Made by a program: the position numbers and the translations under genes
In this document: positions 12,877-19,862 of the stretch, piece after piece
How positions within the stretch are numbered: the stretch's first letter is position 1
Layout: each line of letters opens with the position of its first letter
Assembly (NCBI GenBank): GCA_964647255.1
Contig: CAZYGI010000051.1
Coordinates: 1 to 29,306 of the forward strand
Length of the DNA: 29,306 nt
Direction of reading: 5' to 3'
From: CAWJEL01 sp964647255
GTDB taxonomy: Bacteria; Chloroflexota; Anaerolineae; CG2-30-64-16
Notes under the pieces: generated by a model
Databases searched by the model: none
The model's input: only the letters and a program-made list of their open reading frames with translations
What the model was told of the DNA's origin: nothing

Positions 12877-14115
12877 TCAACGCAGCGCTGAGACGTATGC
12901 CTTGAACATCTCGCCCACGGGCGTCACGGCACGCGTCTCGGGATCGAAGAGGTTCGATGTGGAATAGGTCCGGTCCGCGATGCTGAACCAGTTGAAGGCC
13001 TGCACCAGCCGGCCATCGTCGGCCGGGCAGCCCAGCGCCGGGTCGCGCGCGGTCAGGAAGAAATCGAACGTCTCCACCAGGAAGCCTGCGACGACATCGG
13101 GCGGGAAGCCGTAGCTCGCCGGCATCAGGACGCCGTACTCCGTCACGATCAACGGTTTGTCCCGCAGCCCGCGTTCGGCCATCCAGCGCCGGAAGTCCAC
13201 GATCTGCTGCCGGAAGATCGCCATGTCCGCGTGGTCGGCGATCTCGTAGAGCTGACCGTGACTCTCGCTCATCCCCGGCGGAATATCCACCCCCCATGAG
13301 CCGCGCTCTTCACGGAGCACGAACGCGTGGACGTTCCATACGTCCACCGGCATCTCCGCGCCGAACTGGCTGCGGTAGGCGGCCAGGACGCGATCCAGAT
13401 AGGCCAGGCGCAACGGCGTCGGTTGGCTCACCCCGCCAATCGCGATCTGTGCGGTCGCATCGGCGGCCTTGAGCGCGGCGTAGAGCGTGTGATACGTCAC
13501 GGCGTACTGCTCCGGGACGATATTATCCTGCCACTTCACGTCCGGCTCGTTGCCGATGAGCCAGAGCGCGCCCGGGTTGGCCTGCGCCGCGCGGCGGATG
13601 ACGGCTAGCTCGGGGTAGAAGCCGTTCCCCTGGAGCCGCACCATCTGGGCGAAGCGGGTGTTGCCCGGCTCAGGCGGAGCGGGGTCGACGCGCCAGCTCA
13701 AATACCAGCCGGGCGCGGCCTTCCCCCAGTCGTAATCGCTCAGTTGACCGATCGCCAGCGCCGCGCCGATCCGCGCTCGCTCTGAGCCGGTCGCCATGCC
13801 AAGCGTGAGCGTGGGCGTGATGGCCGCCGCCGTCCCGGCGACCGCAGGCTGCGTCGCTTGAGCTGTGACCTGGGTCGGCGCGGGCTGCGGCCGACGGCTG
13901 TCAGCCGTCGGCCGCAGCGTGACCGTGCCGCTCACGGTGGGCAGCGCAGTGGGCACCAACGGCTCCGGGGTAGGCGAAATGTTCAGCGCAACGACAGTCG
14001 GTCGCGCTGCCGTCTCGGGGGGCAGGTCGGTGCAGCTCAGCAGGCCGAGGGCGGCCCCCAGTGCCAGGAAAATCAGCAGGGCGCCGACCCGCGGGCGATG
14101 GGTGGATGCGGTCAT
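12877..14115 (-). CDS. Putative glycoside hydrolase lipoprotein (clan-A TIM barrel)
   Basis: A 412-residue exported lipoprotein. A hydrophobic signal (residues 9-27) ends in LLSC with lipid Cys28, followed by a Pro/Thr/Ala linker to about residue 110. The rest looks like a (beta/alpha)8 hydrolase: WLIGNEPD places a catalytic acid/base Glu190 after Asn, PLIVTEYGVLMP supplies a nucleophile Glu326, and VDVWNVHAF is a typical barrel strand. This Asn-Glu / Thr-Glu-Tyr pair is seen in Asl1-like (GH128-type) and GH5/GH39-like families; I cannot choose between them, nor name the polysaccharide. The start has only AAGAAG upstream. It lies 13 nt downstream of the XPB-N-like gene and is probably co-transcribed. 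The linker DNA contains a perfect 15-bp palindrome. Confidence 0.78.
   Translation of the reverse strand: MTASTHRPRVGALLIFLALGAALGLLSCTDLPPETAARPTVVALNISPTPEPLVPTALPTVSGTVTLRPTADSRRPQPAPTQVTAQATQPAVAGTAAAITPTLTLGMATGSERARIGAALAIGQLSDYDWGKAAPGWYLSWRVDPAPPEPGNTRFAQMVRLQGNGFYPELAVIRRAAQANPGALWLIGNEPDVKWQDNIVPEQYAVTYHTLYAALKAADATAQIAIGGVSQPTPLRLAYLDRVLAAYRSQFGAEMPVDVWNVHAFVLREERGSWGVDIPPGMSESHGQLYEIADHADMAIFRQQIVDFRRWMAERGLRDKPLIVTEYGVLMPASYGFPPDVVAGFLVETFDFFLTARDPALGCPADDGRLVQAFNWFSIADRTYSTSNLFDPETRAVTPVGEMFKAYVSALR
13885..13917. repeat. Perfect 15-bp inverted repeat inside a coding region
   Basis: CTGCGGCCGACGGCT (13885-13899), loop GTC, AGCCGTCGGCCGCAG (13903-13917). It lies in the low-complexity linker of the hydrolase lipoprotein (about residues 67-77) and keeps the frame open. 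It looks like a REP-type palindrome that landed in a tolerant linker. Confidence 0.8.
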
Positions 14116-14128
14116 CTTGGCTTCTTGT

Positions 14129-15838
14129 TCAGTCCAGTTTCAGAGTGTAACCGCTCTGCCGGATCACTTCCAGCAGTCGCGGCAGATTGGCCTCACGGAC
14201 CAGCACGGCTTGCGCCGAAATCAGATCACCCAACAGCGGCGCGAGCGCCGGGTCGGCGCGCAGGGCGGCCAGGACGCTGGCATCCTCAACCCGCAGGATG
14301 GCGCCGCGGCTCACGTGCACCGCGCCGCTTTGCTCCTCCCACCGGGCCAACGCCGAGACCACGCGCGGGGATAGCTTGCCGCCGGTGATGCGCCGCAGGA
14401 ACTCGATGATCGCTTCCGGCTTCACGTTGTTGCTGCGCGCACGCGCCAGGCTGCCGCGGGTGATGCGGTGGCGCGTGGGATGGCCCAGCTCGTAACGAGA
14501 CGTCGCATCGGGTTCGGTGATGCGCAGCAGGCGGTAGCGGTCGAGCAGGGGCAGGGTCAGCGGCGCGGCCACGGTGAAATCGTCGCCGGCCGTTGCGCGG
14601 GCCGGCCGCGGCAGCTCGGCCGGCATCCGGTTGAATAACCAGGCTGTGCCGAGTGAAGTCAGACGGAAACAGGTCGCTTGCAGGCCGGTCTCCGCGTCCA
14701 GCGCCACCGCGCCCAACCAGAAGAGCGGGCCGGTCACCAGGAAGCGGATCAGCCGCCCCTCGACCGCGTCCCAGGACTCGAAGCCGGCGAGGTACTCCCC
14801 CGTCTCCGCATCGCGCAGGTACCAGCGGGAATAGTCGCCGTCGGGGCGCTGGAAATCCGGGTCGGCGGCCTTGAGCCGGGCGACGAGATCGGCGATGGCA
14901 TACCACCGGGATGATTCGAGCGCAGCCAGCGCCTTGAGGACGCCGCGGCGTGCCAGCGCTGGATCGTTCCGCCAGTTCCCTTCGGTCGTCAGGCCGGGGA
15001 TGCGGCGGAGGTCGTTCCACGTGTTGCTGTCGCGCCAGGTCGTGTAAAGCGAGGTCATCTGCTCCCAATGGGTCCGCCGCAGCCAGGCGGTCGCCGCGCC
15101 CGTGTCCAGCACCAGCCGCTCGCGATCCGTCTTGATCCAGCCGCGCTCGCGCCCCAGGGCCAGGATCAGCCCCAGCCGATCGGCTTCGGTGATCAGCAGC
15201 GCGGGCAGATCCGGCAGCCCGGGTGCGGCCAGACTTGCTCCGTCCACTGGCTGTGGGCGTTCAGTTTTGCCCACGGGCGGTGGGGTTTCGCGGAACGCTG
15301 CCAGCACGGCGCAAGTGTCCACTGCGAGGGTGTTCAACATCCGCACGGCGCGAGCGGGCGTCTCGACAGGAGCGATGATGGGCGGCGCCGCGGCCGTGGG
15401 CGGTTGCCGCAGCTCGGGCGGCACGCGCAGGTCTTCCGGGATGTAGATGTATTCCAGCGGTCCCTCACCGAAGTCGGCAAAGGCGCGGAAGATCAGCCCA
15501 CGGTACCAGAGTTCCTCGGCCGGGCTCTCCGGCTGGCGCCAGGTCAGCTCACGCTCCAGGCGTCCGGGTCCGATGGGCCGGATTTCACCGTGTGCGCGGC
15601 TGAAAACGCCGGCCTTCATGCGCCCGTTTGCGGCAGCGAGCAGCGAGAAGGCCGCCTGCGCCGCCGCCGAACAGGCAGTCACGGCGGTCAGGGTCGCGTC
15701 GGGTTCAGCCAGCAGGGTCGCCAGTTGCGCCGCGGCCTCGCCGCGGTTGTTTGTGCTCAACGCCAGCCCGCGCAGCTCGGCGATGCCGCGCAGCAGCGCC
15801 ATCGGATGATCGTTCAAGCTCGCGAGCAGACCCCTCAT
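14129..15838 (-). CDS. XPB/Ssl2 N-terminal-like (helicase-associated) domain protein without a helicase motor
   Basis: A 569-residue protein with no Walker A or DEAD-type motifs. The N-terminal part consists of winged-helix-like segments (LTAVTACSAAAQAAFSLLAA, ELWYRGLIFRAF). The C-terminal end, WEEQSGAVHVSRGAILRVED followed by LGDLISAQAVLVREANLPRL and LLEVIRQSGYTLKLD, matches the Helicase_C_3/XPB N-terminal-like domain found in actinobacterial and Chloroflexota XPB helicases and in stand-alone proteins beside them. A role in DNA repair or transcription is possible but not shown. The Ala/Pro-rich middle (about 140-200) looks like a flexible linker. There is no clear Shine-Dalgarno at the ATG. 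It heads a two-gene unit with the hydrolase lipoprotein and is divergent from the YkvA-like gene. Confidence 0.75.
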   Translation of the reverse strand: MRGLLASLNDHPMALLRGIAELRGLALSTNNRGEAAAQLATLLAEPDATLTAVTACSAAAQAAFSLLAAANGRMKAGVFSRAHGEIRPIGPGRLERELTWRQPESPAEELWYRGLIFRAFADFGEGPLEYIYIPEDLRVPPELRQPPTAAAPPIIAPVETPARAVRMLNTLAVDTCAVLAAFRETPPPVGKTERPQPVDGASLAAPGLPDLPALLITEADRLGLILALGRERGWIKTDRERLVLDTGAATAWLRRTHWEQMTSLYTTWRDSNTWNDLRRIPGLTTEGNWRNDPALARRGVLKALAALESSRWYAIADLVARLKAADPDFQRPDGDYSRWYLRDAETGEYLAGFESWDAVEGRLIRFLVTGPLFWLGAVALDAETGLQATCFRLTSLGTAWLFNRMPAELPRPARATAGDDFTVAAPLTLPLLDRYRLLRITEPDATSRYELGHPTRHRITRGSLARARSNNVKPEAIIEFLRRITGGKLSPRVVSALARWEEQSGAVHVSRGAILRVEDASVLAALRADPALAPLLGDLISAQAVLVREANLPRLLEVIRQSGYTLKLD

Positions 15839-15930
15839 CTGAAACCAACCGCTTCGGAGTTGCGTATTAGACGCGTGACCGGCATCGTGCGGTGTAGTGC
15901 ATGCGTCGCGCCGGATGAAAGGTTAAGGCA

Positions 15931-16290
15931 ATGACAAACGGGACATCCCAATCAAAGACGAGCCTGGTGACGGAACTCCTGCGTAACGGACAACTGGCCT
16001 GGCGTCTGCTTGGCGATCGGCGTGTGAGCCTGGCGCTGAAGCTGTTCGTCCCAGGTCTGATGGCCGCTTATTTTTTCTGGCCGGCCGACCTGCTGCCTGA
16101 TGTGATGATCGGTCTCGGACAGCTCGACGATCTGGCTGTTTTTGCGTTGGCAGTGAAGCTCTTTATCACCCTGGCGCCGAAAGATGTGGTGCGCCAGCAT
16201 CGTGATCAGATGGCCGGCGGCCCCGCTGCGAAGCCGGCGGACCACGACAACGCCGAAACGGTGGATGCGGAATATCGGGTGGTGGATTGA
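15931..16290 (+). CDS. YkvA/DUF1232-family small membrane protein
   Basis: A 119-residue protein with the DUF1232 core: LLGDRRVSLALKLFVPGLMA, then YFFWPADLLPDVMIGLGQLD and DLAVFALAVKLFITLAP. The PxDLxPD...LGxxDD signature is conserved (PADLLPDVMIGLGQLDDL). Two hydrophobic segments suggest membrane association. The acidic C-terminal tail is likely disordered. AAGG precedes the ATG by a few bases. The family is widespread and has no established biochemical role. It is a single-gene unit, convergent with the methylthiotransferase gene. Confidence 0.82.
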   Translation: MTNGTSQSKTSLVTELLRNGQLAWRLLGDRRVSLALKLFVPGLMAAYFFWPADLLPDVMIGLGQLDDLAVFALAVKLFITLAPKDVVRQHRDQMAGGPAAKPADHDNAETVDAEYRVVD

Positions 16291-16304
16291 CCGACGAGGG
16301 AAGC

Positions 16305-16374
16305 GTAACCAGCAACGAGTATCAACTGCCCAACGGTAACGATGACTCATTATTGGTTACTCGTTTGTTACACC
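16305..16374. repeat. Degenerate heptamers and GTAAC/GTTAC inverted repeat between convergent genes
   Basis: Units such as GTAACCA, GCAACGA, GTATCAA and then TGGTTAC, TCGTTTG, TTACACC keep a 7-nt phase. GTAAC (16336-16340) and GTTAC (16356-16360) can form a hairpin that overlaps the leftward gene's stop (16357-16359). The element shares its AACGAGT/GTTACTC vocabulary with 17764-17841. Confidence 0.45.
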
Positions 16375-17745
16375 CTCTCCGATCAAGTCGTATTCCATCG
16401 CCCCGGTGATTCTTGCCTGTGCCATCCGGCCGATCGGCAGCGTGTCGTAGACGATGACCAGGCCATCCACTTCCGGTGCGTCGCGATAGCTGCGGGTCAG
16501 CGACACCGGGCCGCGAATCCCCTTCCCCGCGCGGCCCTTGATTTCTCCGTGCGCTTCCACCAGAAGATCCAACGTGCGCCCGATCTGCGCCTGGTTGCGC
16601 GCCAGCGAGATGCGCTGCTGCGCGGCCATGACGCGCTTTCGCCGTTCTACTTTGACTTCGTCTGCGACCTGATCCGGCATGTCGAAGGCTGGGGTATCCG
16701 GCTCCGGGCTGAAGGTGAAGACACCGACCTTGTCGAAGCGGATCGCCTCGACAAAATCCAGCAGTTGCCGGAATTCCGCCTCGGTTTCGCCCGGCAAGCC
16801 CACGATGAACGTGCTGCGGAACGCCATGTCGGGCATCGCCGCGCGCATCTGGGCAAAGGTGTCAAGCAGCGCATCCGTGTTGCTGGGACGGAACATCCGG
16901 CGCAGCACCGCCGGGCTGCCGTGCTGGAGCGGGAGGTCCAGGTAGTGGCAGATGCGCGGGTCGCCGGCCATCGTCTCGATCAAGCGGGGCGTGATGTGGC
17001 CGGGGTAGCCGTACATCAAGCGCAGCCAGCGCAGGCCCAACGATGAGCCCGCAGCCGGCGCCGGGTTCGCGGCCAGGATGGCCCGCATCAGGCCGGGCAG
17101 GGCGTCGGGCTGCCCCAGGTCGCGGCCGTAATCGGTGGTGTCCTGGGCGATCAGGATCAGCTCTTGCGCACCGGTGGCGACCAGCGTTTGTGCTTCCGCA
17201 ATGATGGCAGCCTGGGGACGGCTGCGCAGCTTGCCCTTGAAAGTGGGGATCGAGCAGAACGCACACGGCGCGTTGCAGCCGTCGCTGATCTTGAGGTACG
17301 CGCTGCCCGCTGTCACCGTAGGCCGCGGCATCGGCCCGGCCAACGGCTGTTCGGGATCGCCCAGCAGCGCGTAGCGGCCAAATGCGCGCTCGCCCCGGCC
17401 ACCGCGCAGCTCCTGGATGAACGGCACGATTTCCATCCAACGCCGCGTGCCGAGGAGGCCATCCACACCGGGCACTTCCTTCACGATTCGATCGCCCGCA
17501 CGTTGCGCCATGCACCCGGCCGCGATCAGCGTCTGGTGGCGGCGCTTGCCCTGCGCCAGCTCGCGCAGCGCGGCCAACGACTCCGCCTCGGCCGCTTCCA
17601 GGAAACCGCATGTGTTCACGATGATCACATCGGCATCGTCGGGCATGGCCACGCCGCGATGCCCGGCGCCGCTCAGGAGCGTCGCCATGCCTTCGCTGTC
17701 TACGGTGTTCTTGGGGCAGCCGAGGGTCAGGAGGTAGTATTGCAT
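16357..17745 (-). CDS. rimO: Ribosomal protein S12 methylthiotransferase RimO
   Basis: A 462-residue member of the MiaB/RimO family, which methylthiolates an aspartate of ribosomal protein S12 using two [4Fe-4S] clusters and SAM. The N-terminal UPF0004 domain has Cys10 (TLGCPKN), Cys46 (VNTCGF) and Cys78 (AAGCMAQ). The radical SAM domain has CNAPCAFC (Cys157, Cys161, Cys164) preceded by YLKISDG. The C-terminal region ends in a TRAM-like domain (ARNQAQIGRTLDLLVEAHGE). RimO rather than MiaB is favoured by the start (MQYYLLTLGCPKNTVDSE) and by the DGLLGTRRW segment. The ATG at 17745 follows AGGAAA at good spacing; an earlier in-frame start at 17790 lies in repeat DNA. It lies 103 nt downstream of the RodZ-like gene, same strand. 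Confidence 0.95.
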   Translation of the reverse strand: MQYYLLTLGCPKNTVDSEGMATLLSGAGHRGVAMPDDADVIIVNTCGFLEAAEAESLAALRELAQGKRRHQTLIAAGCMAQRAGDRIVKEVPGVDGLLGTRRWMEIVPFIQELRGGRGERAFGRYALLGDPEQPLAGPMPRPTVTAGSAYLKISDGCNAPCAFCSIPTFKGKLRSRPQAAIIAEAQTLVATGAQELILIAQDTTDYGRDLGQPDALPGLMRAILAANPAPAAGSSLGLRWLRLMYGYPGHITPRLIETMAGDPRICHYLDLPLQHGSPAVLRRMFRPSNTDALLDTFAQMRAAMPDMAFRSTFIVGLPGETEAEFRQLLDFVEAIRFDKVGVFTFSPEPDTPAFDMPDQVADEVKVERRKRVMAAQQRISLARNQAQIGRTLDLLVEAHGEIKGRAGKGIRGPVSLTRSYRDAPEVDGLVIVYDTLPIGRMAQARITGAMEYDLIGEGVTNE

Positions 17746-17763
17746 GTGTTTCCTGGAAAATAA

Positions 17764-17841
17764 AACGAGTAACGCGTGACGAGCAATCACTGCCGCTTGA
17801 GCGCTTGTTACTCGTTACCGGTTACTCGTTACTTGTTCCTC
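17764..17841. repeat. Two opposed heptamer arrays (AACGAGT and GTTACTC types)
   Basis: 17764-17791 reads AACGAGT, AACGCGT, GACGAGC, AATCACT. 17807-17841 reads GTTACTC, GTTACCG, GTTACTC, GTTACTT, GTTCCTC. The two are reverse-complementary in consensus, so they can fold on each other. They fill most of the 103-bp gap between the RodZ-like gene and rimO. Confidence 0.8.
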
Positions 17842-17848
17842 GTCGGCC

Positions 17849-18814
17849 TTAGCCTGCGGGCGTCGGCGTCGGAGTGGCTGGCGGGGCAGGGGTGGCTGTC
17901 GCAGTAGGCGTGCGTGTGGACCCGGCGGTCTGTTCGACCACACCGTTCGCGTCCACCACCCATGTGCGTTCCACTACCTGGCCAACATTCCCCATCGGCC
18001 CCAGGTTCTCGCCGTTGAGGGTCAGGCTGACGCCGCCGCCGTTGCCCGTGCGCACTGTGATGGACTCCGCGGCCTGCCATTCGCGCTCGATGTTGGCCTC
18101 GAAGGTGCTCTCTTCGGCCACAGCCCCGTCCACAACGACGCGCACCCAGGAGCGCTGGAGGATCTTCAACCCCAGGTCAATCTGGTTGACCACCTCCGGT
18201 GTGGCCGTCGGGCGCGGCGTCGGTGTGATGGTAGCGGGCACGGTGGGCGTCGGCAGCGTCAACAAATCGGAGGTCGGCGACGGCAGCGCGGCGGCTGCGG
18301 TGGTCGGCCTGGGGGTCGCCGTGACAACCCACGGTGTGGCAGTCTGGGTTGCCGTGGTGATGGCGGTCGGCGCCGGGCCGAAGGCGTTGAGAATGTTGAA
18401 GCCCGTGCTCCGGTTGAGCCACCAGAGCGCCGCAGCGATGATGCCTACTACCAGGATGGCTGCGATCAGCCCCGGCCACCAGCGGGAAATCGGCGCCGGC
18501 TCACTCAGCGTCACTTCCAAGGGCCGGTAATCCGCCAGGCGTGGTTTACCGGGATCGGCGATCTCCACATCGTCGCTGACGTCACCGCTTTCCTTGCCGT
18601 AGCGTTCCAGTATATCGGCCACATCCAGCCCGAGGAAGACGGCATAGGTTCTGAGAAAGCCACGTGCCACAGCGCCGCGCGGCAGGCTGGCGAAATCGCC
18701 GCTTTCCAGCGCCTCGATGTATTTCTGGCGAATCCGTGTCACCGACTCGACATCAGCCGGACTTAGTTCCTTGGCGGTGCGCGCCTCGCGCAACAAGCGC
18801 CCCAGCTCACTCAT
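17849..18814 (-). CDS. RodZ-like cytoskeletal/HTH membrane protein
   Basis: A 321-residue protein with RodZ architecture. An N-terminal helix-turn-helix of the HTH_25 type (residues 1-75: LGRLLREARTAKELSPADVE, then RGFLRTYAVFLGLDVADILE) faces the cytoplasm. One transmembrane helix (about 112-133) follows, then a Thr/Pro-rich linker (about 145-215). An extracytoplasmic DUF4115-like beta domain (about 220-300: LQRSWVRVVVDGAVAEESTF, then VSLTLNGENLG) precedes a second Thr/Pro tail. RodZ links MreB to the wall-elongation machinery in rods; in Chloroflexota a purely regulatory role is also possible. GAGG stands 11 nt before the ATG. It has its own sigma70-like promoter and is divergent from a murein amidase, which fits an envelope role. 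Confidence 0.88.
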   Translation of the reverse strand: MSELGRLLREARTAKELSPADVESVTRIRQKYIEALESGDFASLPRGAVARGFLRTYAVFLGLDVADILERYGKESGDVSDDVEIADPGKPRLADYRPLEVTLSEPAPISRWWPGLIAAILVVGIIAAALWWLNRSTGFNILNAFGPAPTAITTATQTATPWVVTATPRPTTAAAALPSPTSDLLTLPTPTVPATITPTPRPTATPEVVNQIDLGLKILQRSWVRVVVDGAVAEESTFEANIEREWQAAESITVRTGNGGGVSLTLNGENLGPMGNVGQVVERTWVVDANGVVEQTAGSTRTPTATATPAPPATPTPTPAG

Positions 18815-18850
18815 ACCGGATTGACCTCACACCTGTTGATAAGCGAGCGC

Positions 18851-18879
18851 AGTATACCCGCACAGCGGCATTCAGTCAA
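18851..18879 (-). promoter_or_regulatory. Promoter of the RodZ-like gene
   Basis: On the minus strand TTGACT (18879-18874), a 17-bp spacer and TATACT (18856-18851). Predicted start is about 18844, giving a 30-nt leader with GAGG. Confidence 0.75.
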
Positions 18880-18917
18880 AAGCGTTCACAGGTTGCGCAT
18901 CCGGCCTGCGGCAGACG

Positions 18918-18946
18918 TTGCACGAACGACGCCTTGCGGGTATCAT
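18918..18946 (+). promoter_or_regulatory. Promoter of the amidase gene, leaderless
   Basis: TTGCAC (18918-18923), a 17-bp spacer and TATCAT (18941-18946). The gene's ATG (18953) is 6 nt after the -10 box, where transcription should begin, and no Shine-Dalgarno fits. Confidence 0.6.
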
Positions 18947-18952
18947 GGCCGC

Positions 18953-19633
18953 ATGAAAAGCACGAAGCGGCGGCGGACCGCACTTCTGGCGCGGCGCTTT
19001 TTCCTCCTCTTGATCCTGGCGGCGGCCGCCATCGGTCTGTGGGCGGCCGGAAGCATCACGGAGGCGGGCCGCGGGCCGGCCTGGCTCCGGCTCCTCTTTG
19101 CGCCCGAACAGTCAGGTGTGCACGTCGGCCTGATCGTCGGCCATCGCGGCAACGATTCGGGCGCGGTTTGCCCCGACGGCCTGACCGAAGCGGAGGTCAC
19201 TTCGCACATCGCCGAGTTGGTCGCCGCGGGGTTGAACAGGCAGGGAATCTCGGTGGATCAGTTGGACGAATTCGATGCGCGCCTAGCGGGCTATCAGGCG
19301 GCTGCCGTCGTGTCCGTCCATGTAGACTCGTGCGCGGTGGACATGAGCGGCTTCAAGGTGGCAGGTTCACAGCGCAACGGGGGGGCGTCTGACCGGCTGG
19401 CCGCGTGTTTGTGGGACAAGTATGCGCAGGAAACGGGCCTGCCGGGCAGCCCGGACACGATCACCGACGATATGGTGCGGTATCACGCTTTCGGCGAGGT
19501 CGCGCCGGCCACGCCCGCGGCGATCATCGAGGTTGGCTTCTTGGGCGGTGACCGCGAGTTTCTGACCGGACATGCGAATCGCGCCGCGACAGGAATTGTT
19601 CAGGGCGTGACTTGCTTCCTGGCGCAGCCGTGA
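18953..19633 (+). CDS. N-acetylmuramoyl-L-alanine amidase (amidase_3 family)
   Basis: A 226-residue exported or membrane-anchored zinc amidase that cuts the bond between muramic acid and the stem peptide of peptidoglycan. Residues 1-14 are basic and residues 15-34 form a hydrophobic span. The domain shows the zinc ligands of amidase_3: His in IVGHRGNDSGAVCPDG, Glu in LTEAEVTSHIA, His in VVSVHVDSC, and the catalytic Glu in AIIEVGFLGGDREFL. Two cysteines (in GAVCPDG and HVDSC) could form a disulfide. The start at 18953 is chosen because the signal anchor begins there and the promoter stands directly upstream; upstream in-frame codons overlap that promoter. It is divergent from the RodZ-like gene. 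Confidence 0.85.
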   Translation: MKSTKRRRTALLARRFFLLLILAAAAIGLWAAGSITEAGRGPAWLRLLFAPEQSGVHVGLIVGHRGNDSGAVCPDGLTEAEVTSHIAELVAAGLNRQGISVDQLDEFDARLAGYQAAAVVSVHVDSCAVDMSGFKVAGSQRNGGASDRLAACLWDKYAQETGLPGSPDTITDDMVRYHAFGEVAPATPAAIIEVGFLGGDREFLTGHANRAATGIVQGVTCFLAQP

Positions 19634-19685
19634 CCGCGGCCCGGCGGGAAGAATGCCCAGGCGAGGCGATCGCTGTGTCGCGTAC

Positions 19686-19737
19686 CGATGTAGGCGGTGC
19701 TCCGTTCCCGCTCAGAATGCTCCCACAGGCATTTTGA
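19686..19737. repeat. Degenerate REP-like segment
   Basis: The segment has GTGCTCCG...CCGCTCAGAATGCTCC, which resembles CCTCCGCTCAGGATGCTCCG at 27845-27864. It lies in the 229-bp gap between the amidase and the leftward membrane protein. Apart from this and the 46-bp repeat, nothing else was seen in that gap. Confidence 0.4.
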
Positions 19738-19787
19738 GGACAGCGTCCATGCCCCTGCCGGGCGCCGTCACCGATGAAAATGCAGTT

Positions 19788-19833
19788 ATCGGGCAAATCA
19801 GGTGAATCTGCGTTATCTGCGTCCTATTTTTGG
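19788..19833. repeat. 46-bp dispersed intergenic repeat, copy 2
   Basis: Matches 12830-12875 at 37 of 46 positions, in the same orientation and at the same kind of place: after a rightward gene and just before the end of a leftward one. The core units are AATCTGCGT and TATCTGCGT (9 nt). Confidence 0.7.
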
Positions 19834-19862
19834 GTTAGCGCAGCGGGGGTGAGGGGTCAGTT

